This document shows positions 9,965 to 21,280 of a stretch of DNA of 64,000 bases, in pieces. The first letter of the stretch is position 1; each line of letters starts with the position of its first letter. A program made the translations under genes and the position numbers. This DNA comes from Budorcas taxicolor (Eukaryota > Chordata > Mammalia > Artiodactyla > Bovidae). The notes under the pieces are model-generated. The model had not been told where the DNA came from and ran no database searches. It was given only the letters and a program-made list of their open reading frames with translations. Where the stretch lies: the NCBI RefSeq assembly GCF_023091745.1, contig NC_068924.1:69394832-69458831 (forward strand), written 5' to 3'.

Positions 9965-11253
9965 TTTTGTTGCTGTTGCTCAATCTCCTCTCAGTCATCT
10001 CCAGTTCTTTGTGACCCCATGAACCGCAGCACACCAGGCTTCCCTGTCCTTCGTCATCTCCCGGAGCTTGCTCAAACTCATGTCCATTGAGTCGGTGATG
10101 CCATCTAACCATTTCATCTTGTTGGCCCCTTCTCCTCCTGCATTCAATCTTTCCCAGCCTTAGGGTCTTTTCCAAGAGTCAGCTCTTCCCATCAGGTGAC
10201 CAAAGTACTGGAACTTCAGCTTCAACATCAGTCCTTTCAATGCATATTAAGGATTAATTTCCTTTAGGATTGACTGGTTGGACCTCCTTGTTGTCCAAGA
10301 AACTCTCAAGAGTCTTCTCCAACACCACAGTTCAAAAGCATTAATTCCTCAAATCTGAGACTTCTTTATGGTCCAACTCTCACATCCATACATGACTACT
10401 GGAAAAAAACGTAGCTCTGACTTGACAGACCTTTGTTGGCAAAGTAATGTTTCTGCTTTTTAATAAGCTATCTAGGTTGGTCATAGCTTTTCTTCCAAAG
10501 AGCAAGCATCTTTTAATTTCATGGCTGAAGTCACCATCTGCAGTGATTTTAACCAAAAAATAAAGTCTCTCACTGTTTCCATTATTTCCCCATCTATTTG
10601 CCATAAAGTGATAGGACCAGATGCCATGATCTTAGTTTTCTGAATGTTGAGCTTTAAGAAAGCTTTCTCACTTTCCTCTTTCACCTTCATCAAGTGGTTC
10701 TTTAGTTCCTCTTCACCTTCTGCCATAAGAGGGGTGTCATCTGCATATCTGAGGTTATTAATATTTCTCCTGACAATCTTGATTCCAGCTTGTGCTTCTT
10801 CCAGCCCGTTTCGCATGATGTATTCTGCATATAAGTTAAATAAGCAGGGTGACAATATACAGCCTTGATGTACTCCTAATCCCAATTTGGAACCAGTCTG
10901 TTGTTCTATGTCCAGTTCTAACTGTTGATTGCTGATCTGCATACAGCTTCTCTCAGGAGGCAGATCAGGTGGTCTGATATTCCCATCTCCTGAAGAATTT
11001 TCCACTGTTTCTTGTGATCCACACAGTCAAAGGCTTTGGCATACTCTATGAAGCAGAAGTAGATGTTTTCCTGGAATTCTCTTCTTTTTCTATGATCGAA
11101 CAGATGTTGGCAATTTTATCTCTGGTTCCTCTGACTTTTCTAAATCCAGCTTGAACGTGTGGAAGTTCTCGGTTCATGTACTGTTGAAGCCTAGCTTGGA
11201 GAATTTTGAGCATTACTTTGCTAGCGTGTGAAATTAGTGCAATTGTGTGGTGG
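9965..11253 (-). mobile_element. BovB LINE, about 1.3 kb, antisense
   Basis: RTE-type non-LTR retrotransposon lacking its 5' half. It runs in + strand order from the tail (ccagttctttgtgacccc) through the C-terminal region and RT back to the segment for HASKVMLKILQARLQQY (about 11160-11230). On the minus strand the RT catalytic motif LRYADDT can be read near 10735-10760. There are several frameshifts, so it is not functional. It is the only antisense copy in the window longer than 1 kb. Confidence 0.95.
10481..11005 (-). pseudogene. BovB reverse transcriptase remnant
   Basis: 174-codon open piece of the BovB RT (a complete protein would be near 1,000 residues). Visible are motif B (GVHQGCILSPCLFNLY) and motif C (LRYADDTPLMAE) with the catalytic YADD intact. 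The usual GHGTTDWFQIG segment is altered and about 30 residues ahead of motif B are out of frame. Motif A (FIDYAKAFD) lies further 5', outside this frame. It would copy RNA at a nicked target in an intact element; here it is a fossil. Confidence 0.85.
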
Positions 11254-13342
11254 TTTATTTCTTAAACATCAGGAATTTATGATACTTTTCTTGCAAATGG
11301 CTACAACCTGTCTCATTTCAACAATTTTCAAAAGGTAGTTTTTAAATGAAGGCCTTGTTTTCTTAATCACACCAAGGTACTGCATGAACCAGCCATGACC
11401 TTGCCTCACAGCACTGTTTACATGGGTGGACATCAGAAGTCTGAGCCCGCCTAGTTTTCCATCCTCACGATGCTTTGCATATCTATAATCTAACCCTGCC
11501 CCTCTCCGCTTCCCCGTGTTTGTGCCACTATGCCCTCCACTTATGTAAATACTCCTCTCTGTCATAAGCTACTAGAGCTGTGGGTTTCCCCAACATTTCT
11601 GATAGCACAGAGGCTCTAGAAGTGAGAAGGAAGGTGAAGAAAGTAAGTCTTGATTTAGAAAGGCATACTCATATGAGCTGCTTCTCTCCTTTGCACTTTA
11701 CTCTCAAACCCCAACTCTCCACTGTAGAAGAACAGGTCACAGCAATGAAGGGATTTCATCTTATAAATTTTGCGTTCAGAAGTCCTAGAGAAAATCACTG
11801 TGGTCATTCTGTATATAACACCCTGATTGTTTTTCAATTCTCCCATTGGTCAGATATCTCAGATAACTTCAGTTTTCTTCAATTGTAAAACCACTGAAGT
11901 CTCTGATGCCTCTTTTTATGGATAAAAGATTCATTAACTTACAAATAATAGCATAGCTCAGATGGCTTGCTTTCTGGAAAACTACTAACTTGTACAAAAG
12001 ATATTGAAATCCATTCCCGAAACTCTCAGACTAACATTCTGTGAATAAACATTTCAGTACTAAATATCTACATCAAATAACTTTCTGTGAGTATAGAATA
12101 AAATGGATTGTGAATTTTTGCGTGTACCCTAGTGACCTAAGTAATAAATTTAATAAAAGGCCTGGTAGTGGTGTAAAACCCTTAGGGTAAAAACCTATAA
12201 ATTGAATTAAACATACCAAATTTCTCTTCACTGAAAAGGCAATTTAGGTATTGCTCTCACTCTCTCCCTTATAGAAAGAAGAAACATTCATTACTATCAT
12301 TAAGGTTGCTTCTGAAGAAGTTTGAATATGAAATATTTATCCCACTTATTGCATTTTATCCTTCACGGGAAATACAGATTGATTCATTGCTGTAACTTGT
12401 GTTTCTCGTCAATTAAAGGCTCCAGTACTGTTGCCTTGTGGCTGAATATCCACAGAAGAATAACTTTTTGAGAGAAGAAAAATTAAATAACTCCCACTGA
12501 GGTTTATTTTTCAAAATTCATTAAAAAGTAACTAATTTCTGATGCTGTACCAAAACTCTTAGAAAAATATGTTCTCTCTTACAAACCCCAGGACTGTGTG
12601 GCTCAACTACCACTTTTATATGCAATGAAAAAAATAATAAAACAAACCATGATAGTTGAGCTCCCTACTAAGGGATATTTGAGAAGTGGTTGCTGTAATA
12701 GTAACTGATCTCTGAAATAAGCTACTATATTTGGGTTATTCATCCCATTTCTCTCTTCCTCTAACATTCTTAGATTTCATGTGATGCCTCTGACCAAAGG
12801 GCAGGGGGAATGCACTCACTGGATTTAAACAACCCTGTTCTCATTCCCCAAATCTCAAATATGGCATATGAGATAATTGTTCTGTCACATACGCTAAAGC
12901 AGAGGAACAAAGACTGTAAATGTAACTAAATCCCTATGCTTGATCCACAAAGCTTGAGTAATAAAAAAAAAAAAACTCAAAATGCATTAAAATAAAGATG
13001 TTGATGATTAACCAGGTAGAACTGGGATTCTACACAGTTGCATTTCATACCTGAATGACAGGGCAAAAGGAAACCGTTCAAATCAAAGTTAAGGCATAAA
13101 AGAAAAAAAGGTATAATATCCTATAATAATGATGTTTATGAACGTTGAGAATAAATCATTATTTTAAATCTGTATATCCTACAACCTGATCTAAATTACA
13201 AGTTCCCTGAAAACACAGCTCATCCTTTACATTTCTTTTATCCTTTTATTGTACTACCTGCCCCACAGAAATCATTCAGTAAAATGTAACTTTTCCTAAG
13301 TCTGATAAAGCTATCTTACACTAACAAATTATTTTAAAGCCA
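11254..13342. other. Long stretch without a recognised feature
   Basis: About 2.1 kb of AT-rich DNA. Frames of 98-102 codons on opposite strands at 11269-11888 have no known domain and no conserved-looking composition. A short A-run is at 12962-12974. Confidence 0.45.
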
Positions 13343-13471
13343 GGGATTTCCCTGGTGGTCTAGTGGTTAAGACTCCGTGTTTCTACTGCAGAGTGCATGG
13401 GTTCAAATCCTGGTTGGAGAAATTAAGGATCCCACATGCTGTGTGGTATGGGCTAAATAAACAAATAAATA
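13343..13471 (+). mobile_element. CHR-type tRNA-derived SINE, sense
   Basis: The head gggatttccctggtggtc, A-box-like tctagtggttaagac and B-box-like gggttcaaatcc are followed by aaggatcccacatgctgtg and an aaataaacaaataaat tail. This is the cetartiodactyl CHR family, older than Bov-tA. It is not a tRNA gene: no cloverleaf closes. Confidence 0.85.
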
Positions 13472-13544
13472 ATGTGAAAGAGTCACTTAAGAAAAAAGAT
13501 TTTGGGAGCCAGAAGATATCCTGGAAAACAATTAGCACTAACCT

Positions 13545-13640
13545 CACCTTCATAGATGTGGACAATGTGACTCAGAAGAGCTCCTCACTTTCTCAAGGTC
13601 AAATACTGGTCTATCATAGATCAAGGACTGAAATCAGAGG
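13545..13640 (-). repeat. Possible MIR fragment, antisense
   Basis: Weak resemblance to the MIR core (gtgactcagaagagctcc, ctttctcaaggtcaaa, gactgaaatcagagg). It is very diverged and could be chance. Confidence 0.3.
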
Positions 13641-14530
13641 ACTTGCACTTTCTGGTTTCAAAACTTACTGCAACACTATACAAGTGTGGTACTTGCATAA
13701 GGATAAACATAGATCACTGGAAAAGAGTTAAAAGTTCAGAAATAAATCTTTACATTTATGGTCAACTGATCTGTGATAAAGGTGCTAAGGCAATTTAATG
13801 GGGAAAAAACAGTTATTACCACAAGTCATGTTGGTACAACTGGATAGCCACATTCACAAGATGAATTAAAACCTTTATTCAAATTATATACAAGCATTAC
13901 ATAAAAATGAATCATAGAGCAAAATATAAGTGCTAAAACACTAAAACTCCTAATACTAAATACAGGAGCAAATCTATGTATCTTTGGGTTAAAGTAAAGA
14001 TTTCTTAGATATGACAAGAGCACAAACAACATAAGAAAAAAAATGCACAGTGTAGATGTTATCAAAATTAATAACTTCTGTACTTCAAAAGAGACAATCA
14101 GAGAATGAAAAGACAGACCATAGATTGGCAGGAAATATATGTAAATTCCCTATCCAATAAAAGATTTGTAAGTGAAAAAAATCTTAAAACTTAGAACCCA
14201 AATTACCCAATTAAAAAACGGACAATAGATTTGAATAAAGATTTCATCAATGAAGGCACACAAAGAGCCAGGAAGCATTCAAATAGTCTCAACATCATGA
14301 CATTATTAGATAATGCAGATATTAACTACAATGTGATATAACTTGATGCCCACTAAAATGCTTTCATAAAAAAGATAGACAAAAAATGTCAAGATTGTGG
14401 AGAAACTATAACCCTCATATATTGCAGATGAGAATGTAAAATAGTATAGACATTTTGGAAAAAATTTGACAGTTTCTTAAAATGTTAAATGTAGAGTCAC
14501 CTTATACTTCTCCCAGAAGTTCCCATCTTA
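13640..14530 (+). mobile_element. Old L1 LINE, 3' portion of ORF2, sense
   Basis: About 890 bp collinear with the C-terminal end of L1 ORF2: the gtggtacttgcataag zone, then tatggtcaactgatctgtg, then a piece like ctaatactaaatacagg, then aacttctgtacttcaaaag, then aaattacccaattaaaaaacgg and the gagaaactataaccctcat zone. Stops and indels are frequent, so it belongs to an old mammalian L1 lineage rather than a recent ruminant L1. Confidence 0.85.
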
Positions 14531-14599
14531 AGCATACTGCTATTCATATACTCAGTTTATTGGGTTTAATTTATCTGTTTATGTTCCTGTAAACATTAT

Positions 14600-14718
14600 A
14601 GTATAAGTTTATTAGAGTATAAGCTCTCTAGAAACAAAAGTATATGTCTCACTTATCTTTGTTTCTGTTCTCAGGGCTTAGTACATATAGTAGCTTTTCA
14701 ATAAATATTTGTTGAATT
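14600..14718 (+). repeat. L2 LINE 3' end, sense
   Basis: Ends in the L2 terminus: gggcttagtacatatagtag, then cttttcaataaatatttgtt, then gaatt, preceded by the ataagctctctagaaac zone. Confidence 0.75.
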
Positions 14719-15330
14719 AAAACCTACACCCTAAGGTGTAATGAATCCAAAGAAGTCAGTAAGAAATACCTTCAGTGAAATATCACAGAGACTCAATAGG
14801 CTTGCTCGGGAAGCTCAGGAAATTTTGAAAAAGAGTTATTCAGGTAACTGAAGCAGTAATCCAGATTGAGGGGCAAACGTGGCTTATCTAGATATAGAGG
14901 AACTGTGTTGGAAATTTACAAACAGAGAAACAGCTTCTCATTAAAGAGACTTGTGCAGAAATAGCTTGTCCAACTTCAAAAAGTAATGCAGAGGATTGCG
15001 TCAAAGAAGGGGAATAAAAATATGAGACATAGCCTGGAACAAATCTATTAAACTGAAGTAATAAAGAAGAGGTTTGAAAATGAAATAATAATTAATACAA
15101 ATAAAAAATGTTTATCTTTCCTTTTATAAAGCAACAAATAAAAGAAAGATTGTGGAGCTGCTGATCCTTTTAGGTACGTATTTGGAGATAACGTGTATCA
15201 TTTCACACTTTTTGTGTGTGTGTGTGGGGGGATCCATTTAAACAAGAAATACCGCGAGCCCAAAATCTTCATCTTTACTGCAAGGAAACTGAGGACGAGA
15301 GAGACAAAATGTTTTTATCTAATGTGACCT
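14719..15330. other. No recognised feature
   Basis: About 600 bp without a recognised repeat or gene; a short (TG)n run followed by G7 sits near 15213-15231. Confidence 0.45.
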
Positions 15331-15550
15331 TATGCGAAGGTCCGACTTTTTGGAAAAGACCCTGGTGTAGGAAAGATTGAGGACAAGAGAAGGGGATGAC
15401 AGAGGATGAGATGGTGGGATGGCATCACCGACTCAACGAACATGAGTTTGAGTAAACTCTGGGAGCTTGTGATGGACAGGAAGGCCTGGTGTGCTGCAGT
15501 CCATGGGGTCACAAAGAGTCGGACATGACTGACCAACTGAAAAACAACAA
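15331..15550 (+). mobile_element. BovB LINE 3' end, sense
   Basis: About 220 bp: segments like ggaaaagaccctggtgt, gggatggcatcaccgactc, ctgcagtccatggggtc and a tail ending gactgaccaactg. Near-identical flanks aatgtgacct (15321-15330) and aagtgactca (15551-15560) may be a TSD. Confidence 0.92.
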
Positions 15551-15670
15551 AAGTGACTCAACATCTCAGTGACAGAACCTAAGAATCAACCTGGGACCCT
15601 AGGTTCTTGGTCCAGAATTTTCTCTCCTTACCTTTGCTAAACTCTTACTATTATACATTTTTTCCATTCT

Positions 15671-15694
15671 TATATGTATGTATATGTGTGTGTA
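15671..15694. repeat. Short TATG/TG repeat
   Basis: Imperfect tatatgtatgtatatg followed by (TG)n; too short to be very variable. Confidence 0.7.
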
Positions 15695-15779
15695 TTGTGG
15701 AAGTGTGGAGATGCTGAGTGGGATACACTGGCAGCAGCTTGCCAAGGAAAATTGTGATGGTTAATAATAGTAATGGTTA

Positions 15780-15965
15780 AAACATATTGTGTTTTCTTTT
15801 TTTTTTGGCATAATGCACTGTGCTGAGTATATTATACACGTGATTTCTATTGATCATCTCAGCCTCCTAGAATTCAGATATGAAAAATCAGGCCCGTAAA
15901 ACTGAAGAAAATTGTTCAGTGCCACTTAACTAGTAAGAGCTAGTGTTCAGGGCTGCATGACGCAG
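15780..15965 (-). repeat. MIR SINE, antisense
   Basis: In order: gcactgtgctgagtatatta, tgatttctattgatcatctc (for tcatttaatcctcac), cagatatgaaaaatcaggcc and cacttaactagtaagagc, matching antisense MIR. Confidence 0.6.
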
Positions 15966-17839
15966 AAGTCCCCACAGTTACACGTCATATTATACTGCAA
16001 CCCACTCCTCCCGTCTACTCCTCAGTTTACTGCCTGTGTTTTAAATCATTTGGTTTATAAATATTCTTTTTAATGCTATTTCTCATGTTTTTGTAGTGAA
16101 AGTAATGAATACATCAGAGAATAATATTAATACATACCTCCTAATGCAATTACTTAATTGGTACCATTTGATACAAATTCTTGAACAGTTTTGCTATTGG
16201 ACTTTGCCTTATGAAACTATACAAAAAGAATCAGTGTTTTAGAACAGTTAGCTCTAGCAACATACCTTGAAATATAAATTGGCATGCTAATTAAAATATA
16301 TCATTTATGGGTTTTTAGAGAGCATTTTTGTTATACTTCTAAAACAGAAGCAAAAGCAAAAGAATGGAATAAACAGACTATATCAAATTAATTAATCTTA
16401 AGGACACTTACATGAGAAAGTTTAATTATGTAGCCAAGAAACTTAAGTTTACCTTTATGGGATGAGAAAAAAAAAGTGCTCTCTAAGCCAATTAAGAGTA
16501 CAAACATAATTTCAGGGCAAATACTCAGCTTAACACTTGAGAATACAAGGCTTCCTGATAAGCATTAATGGGCTAGTTACAAGTGATTCTTATCAAGTAC
16601 AACAAATGTTGAGTCTCATCGTTGTGTTGCGCCTGGATCCTCTGAGCCTTTTCTCTTCCAGCCCCACTCTCAGCCTCTAAGGCATGCAACCAGCAGAACA
16701 GACAAGCAGATGTTTGCACATCATTTTTCACTTAGTCTTGTAGTATTTGTCTGAGCTTTGCTTGATATAGCCAAATTCTAACCTACTTACCCATTCTCTC
16801 ATGTCAAGCCTTACTACAGTTAAGGGCTGGGGAGTTGACACTACTTTTTAATTTACAGAAAAGGCTTCCCTACTTGATTACCATCGAGATTCCGTCTGTA
16901 GTGCTATTACCTCGCATAAAGGCAGAAAAGCATCTCTCTTTGTTTATCTTTCCCCCCAAAGTCTGAAATTTAGGAGGTACTTCAGTCAGAATTATACTTC
17001 TTCTTTAAGAAGTTCTCGGATTGAAGGTTCATTAACATATCTGGTTGGCAGATGTATTATTACACTGCATGTTATGTGTGGTTGAAGGTAACCAAATGGC
17101 ATTTTCATAAAATCATTAGTATCTTCCTAGTTTTAAAGCTTTACCTGAACTATTGACTCTTGACTGAAGATGTCCTCCTTTTAAAAGATTCTCAATATTT
17201 CCACTAGATACATATATTTTAAATGTGAAGTGAACCTTTCTTGTATTCCACAATGACCCAGATCATTATCATGAATGATTTCCATAAAAATTAACAACCT
17301 ATCAAGACTAACAGAAAATGTATTTACTGGATATCTGACATAGTTAATGCATGAGGATTTGCTAGGAAAAATCAGCACATCCACATTCATCACCAGACTC
17401 AAATTCAGAAGACATTGGTGATGATTACATTTAGGAAATGGGCCTCAAAGCACTTTTGTGTCAGCAGTAATCTTTTGACATAAAATTTTCCCTATTATTG
17501 GAAAATGTTTTTAGTCGTAGTAATTAAATTTTTAAATTAACTTAACCATAGTATTTCTTAGTGCTCTCCTCTCTACCCTCTTACAGCCTCACAAAAGAAT
17601 ATTGTTTTCAGTCACATAGTTATCTTGTACTTTCTATTGTGTGATTGGAGAAATTTTCTTTTATTAAAAAAAGGTGAATTTGGTGTTCAAAGTGGAAAAT
17701 AGTTACTGATGGGTTTCAACTACTGAAGAATAGCTTCATGGCTTCACATATTCTTTATAAAAGTAACCACATAACCACAAATCAAGTAGTTTATATAATT
17801 ATGAATAGGGAGAAATTGTCACCATAGAGATGGTTTATT
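15966..17839. other. Long stretch without a recognised feature
   Basis: About 1.9 kb. No transposon or coding frame was recognised. The part 16540-16620 (gcattaatgggctagttac and flanks) is low in simple sequence and could be tested for conservation. Confidence 0.45.
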
Positions 17840-17886
17840 AATATATATGTGTGTGTGTATATATACATATGTGTGCGTATATATGC
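17840..17886. repeat. Compound TA/TG microsatellite
   Basis: Alternating (AT)n, (GT)n and (AT)n blocks of 4-6 units each. Confidence 0.85.
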
Positions 17887-18109
17887 ACCAGAAAAAAAAA
17901 TCACAGAGGCTTTATTCAGAGACAGAAACAAAACCAGAAGCAAATCCACATTGCTTTGGTCCCAACGTCCAATTCTGAGGGCTCAAGAAGTTTGAGCTCT
18001 GATTTAATCAAGTGACAAGCCCCAGATATTAGCAGGTCTTCTTTGTTGTCTCAAAATACCTTCTCTTTTATATTGTACCATTATCCTGATATTTTAAAAA
18101 ATATATTAA

Positions 18110-18240
18110 GGGTAGAAACTAAAAACAGAAAAGACTTTATTAATCATCTAGTCCAACCGTCACATTTTATAGATAAGACAACTGAGGCTGGGGAAGGGAA
18201 TTTGCTGAAACAACCAAATGGCTTGTCAAACCCTTCTACA
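18110..18240 (-). repeat. Ancient MIR-like repeat, antisense
   Basis: The series aatcatctagtccaacc, cacattttatagataagac, aactgaggctggggaag, gaatttgctgaaacaacc matches the common mammalian atctagtccaacc / cattttacagatgaggaaac / gaggccc motif. I am unsure of the exact family. Confidence 0.5.
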
Positions 18241-18754
18241 ATATACTTGACCTCAGTGCAGCTTTTAAGTTGAATCCAAAGTAACTGCTTTAATCCATCT
18301 CTTTAAAAATAAGGACAAGGAAGAGAATACTTGCAACAGTTTTAGGGCTTTTTTCCTCCAACATTGCTTATTTCTTCAAGATTAATGTTTGAGCCACTGG
18401 CCTCTAATTCTTCCTCAATCATCAAAGGGTATAGCAACAGAAAAAAAGCTATGATATCTTTTCCTCATGGAGAACCTTGACCAGTGCCCCACGATTTATC
18501 TTTTTCATATTTCTTTTTAACCCAATTATTTCCTTTATTGCTACAATGGAAGTCAGAAATACCAATAATTATCTCCCCATTTTGAATGCAGCATTCCTAA
18601 GAATAGCAAGGAGAGATAAGAAAGGCTTCTTCAGTGATCAACGCAAAGAAATAGAGGAAAATAATAGAATGGGAAAGACTAGAGGTCTCAAGGAAATTAA
18701 CAGATTCCAAAGGAACATTTCATGCAAAGATGAGCACAATAAAGGACAAATGGT

Positions 18755-19105
18755 ATGGACCTAACAGAAGCAGAAGATATTAAGAAGAGGTGGCAAGAAT
18801 ACACAGAAGAACTGTACAGAAAAGATCTTCATGACCCAGATCACCACAATAGTGTGATCACTCACCTAGAGCCACACATCCTGGGATGTGAAGTCAGGTG
18901 GGACTTAGGAAGCATCACTATGAACAAAGCTAGTGGAGGTGATGGAATTCCAGTTGAGATATCTCAAATCCTAAAAGATTGCACTCAACAGATGTTGCAC
19001 TCAATAGGTGTTGCACTCAATATGCTAGCAAATCTGAATAAGTCAGCAGAGGCCACAGAACTGGAAAAGGTCAGTTTTCATTCCAATCCCAAAGAAAGGC
19101 AATGA
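18755..19105 (+). pseudogene. BovB RT N-terminal remnant
   Basis: 116-codon open piece covering the segment before and into the first RT block: DLTEAEDIKKRWQEYTEELY, then ITHLEPHILG, then the ASGGDGIPVE zone. Consensus residues after MLHSIG are replaced by a duplicated tract (two copies like gttgcactcaatag/a at about 18994-19020) and the frame leaves BovB after LEKVSFHSNPKERQ. Confidence 0.8.
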
Positions 19106-19283
19106 CAAAGAATGCTCAAACTACTGCACAATTGCATTCATCTTACAAGCTAGCCAAGTAATGATCAAAATTCTCCAAGCCAGGCTTGAACAGTACATGA
19201 ACCATGAATATCCAGATATTCAAGCTGGATTTAGAAAAGGCAGAGGAACCAAAGATCAAATTGCCAACATCTGCTGGATTATT

Positions 19284-19467
19284 GGGCTTCCCTGGTGGCT
19301 CAGATGATAAAGCATCTATCTGCGATGCAGGAGACTCGGGTCAATCCCTGGGTTGGGAAGATCCCCTGGAGAAGGAAATGGCAGCCCATCCAGTATTCTT
19401 GCCTGGAAAATCCCATGGACAGTACAGTCCATGGGGTCTCAGAGTCAGACACAACTGAGCAACTTCA
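19284..19467 (+). mobile_element. Bov-tA SINE inside BovB, 11-bp TSD
   Basis: Sense SINE starting gggcttccctggtggctc and ending with the BovB-like tail gacacaactgagcaact. The direct repeat gctggattatt is at 19273-19283 and 19468-19478 without mismatch. A piece of the body is missing (gacagtacagtcc instead of the longer gagcctgg...ctacagtcc stretch). It splits the BovB RT just before motif A. Confidence 0.96.
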
Positions 19468-19476
19468 GCTGGATTA

Positions 19477-20190
19477 TTGAAAAAGAAAGAGTTCCAGAAA
19501 AACATAGACTTTTGCTTTATTTACTATGCCAAAGCCTTTGACTGTGTGGATCATAATGAACTGTGGAAAACTCTTAAAGAGACAGGAATACCAGACCACC
19601 TGACCCACCTCTTGAGAAATCTGTATGCAGGTCAAGAAGCCACAGTTAGAACTGGACATGGAACAACAGACTGTTTCCAAATTGAGAAAAGAGTATGTCA
19701 AAGCTGTCTGTTGTCACCCTGCTTATTTAACACATATGCAGAGTACATCATGAGAAATGTTGGGCTGGATGAAGCAGAAGCTGGAATCAAGATTTCCAGG
19801 AGAAATATCAATAACCTCAGATATGCAGATGAAACCACCCTTATGGCAGAAAGCAAAGAACTAAAGAGCCTCTTGATGAAAATGAAAGAGAAGAGTGAAA
19901 AAGTTGGCTTAAAAAACTCAACACTCAGAAAACTAAGATCATGGCATCTGGTCACATCACTTCATGGCAAAGATAGGGAAACAATGGAAACAGTGAGTGA
20001 CTTTATTTTTTTGGACTCCAAAATCACTACAGATGGTGACTGCAGCCATGAAATTAAAAGATTATTGCTCCTTGGAAGAAAAGCTATGACCAACCTAGAC
20101 AGCACATTGAAAAGCAGAGACATTACTTTGATAAAAAAGGTCTGCCTAGTCAAAGCTATGGTTTTTTCTAGTAGCAATGTATGGATGTGA
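19477..20190 (+). pseudogene. BovB RT core remnant, catalytic residues lost
   Basis: 237-codon frame resuming RT after the SINE: motif A FIYYAKAFDCVDH, the LLRNLYAGQEATVRTGHGTT zone, motif B VCQSCLLSPCLFNTY (QG changed to QS) and motif C LRYADETTLMAE. Known non-LTR RTs need the motif A Asp and both Asp of YADD, so this copy has lost at least two of three catalytic acids. Frameshifts follow at about 19915 and near 20165. Confidence 0.85.
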
Positions 20191-20678
20191 GAGTTGGACT
20201 ATAAAGAAAGCTGAGCACTGAAGAACTGATGCTTCTGAACCGTGGTGTTGGAGAAGACTTTTGAGAGTCCCTTGGACTGCAAGGAGATCCAACCAGTCAA
20301 TCTTACAGGAAAGAAGCCCTGAATATTCATTGGAAGGACTGATGCTGAAGTTGAAACTCCAATACTTTGGCCACCTGATGCAAAGAACAGACTCATTGCA
20401 AAAGACCCTGGTGCTGGGCAAGATTGAAGGTGGGAGGAGAAGGGGATGACAGAGGATGAGATGGTTGGATGGCATCACCGATGTGATAGACATGAGTTTG
20501 AGTAGGCCACGGGAGTTGGTGATGGACAGTTCGGAAGCCTCGTGTGCTGCAGTCCATGGGGTCACAAAGAGTCAGACATGTCTTACTGACTGAACAGAAC
20601 TGATCTGCCTGTTCTATTCCCATGGATAGCTCAGGAATTAGATCCTCAAGTTTAAATCCTGGCCATCAATATAGTAGG

Positions 20679-20887
20679 CGTGGCATGCTGAGTCCTATGT
20701 GACTCTTTGTGACCTCATAGACTGTGGCCCACCAGACTCCTCTGTCCAGGAATTTTCCAGACAAGAATACTAGAGTGAGTTGCCATTTCCTATTCCAGGG
20801 CATCTTCCCAACTCAGGGATCGAACCTGCATCTCTTGCGCCTCCTGTGTTGGCAGATGCATTCTTAGCACTGCACCACCTGGGAATC
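20679..20887 (-). mobile_element. Bov-tA SINE, antisense
   Basis: Full-length but fairly diverged antisense copy (gactctttgtgacctcatag, then caccacctgggaatc at the head). The head has an extra stretch (cgcctcctgtgttggcag). Confidence 0.88.
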
Positions 20888-20899
20888 ACCCAATAGAGC

Positions 20900-21000
20900 A
20901 GGAAGGTTCTATATTATCCATCTTCTATAAAGAAAGAAACTGAGGGGTCTTAAGTCATACAGCTAGTGAGAGGTGGCCTCATAATTTGAGCAGGCAAGCT
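20900..21000 (-). repeat. MIR fragment, antisense
   Basis: tatccatcttctataaagaa, then gaaactgaggggtcttaag, then catacagctagtgagagg match the central antisense MIR. Confidence 0.6.
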
Positions 21001-21062
21001 ATTTACAAAGCCTCATACTATTCACAACCTCTCCGTTCTGTCTCCTTGAAGTTGGAGGTAAC

Positions 21063-21101
21063 AAGACTCATCATTAAAAAAAAAAAAAAGACTCATCATT
21101 A
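21063..21101 (+). mobile_element. Poly(A)-only insertion with 14-bp direct repeats
   Basis: The 14-mer aagactcatcatta occurs at 21063-21076 and again at 21088-21101, separated only by A residues. The layout is that of a retroposition event in which only the tail was copied. A replication-slippage duplication around an A-run is the alternative. Confidence 0.6.
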
Positions 21102-21280
21102 ACTGTCTTACAAGGCTGTTATGAGAAAGCAGTGGATTTATGAAATTTGGGTGCACACACCAGTCCAGAGAGGGAGCTATCAATGCTGTTTCACATCAAC
21201 AGGTCAAAATTCGTAACCACCACTCTCTGTGCTTCCACTTCCTTTAGCTAAAATACCAATTGTTAAATCTCCTTTAGCTT

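Larger units (their letters stand above)
18543..20604 (+). mobile_element. BovB LINE, about 1.9 kb, sense, interrupted by a SINE
   Basis: 5'-truncated BovB from the linker before the RT (from about 18577 the order matches catctgaatgcagagttcc, and the piece before it has a deletion) to the tail at about 20604. A Bov-tA copy lies inside at 19284-19467. RT motif A reads FIYYAKAFDCVDH, so the first catalytic Asp is Tyr. Motif C reads YADE, so the last Asp is Glu. The codon that is CGA at 36325 is TGA here (20219-20221). It is non-functional. Confidence 0.95.

Noticed and set aside
10644..10868. Plus-strand frame rich in Ser/Phe (also seen opposite other BovB copies)
   Set aside because: It is the antisense shadow of the BovB RT motif region and recurs opposite each copy.
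13343..13410. tRNA gene (A and B box present)
   Set aside because: It is the tRNA-derived head of a CHR SINE; no cloverleaf or proper 3' end follows. The same holds for every Bov-tA head.
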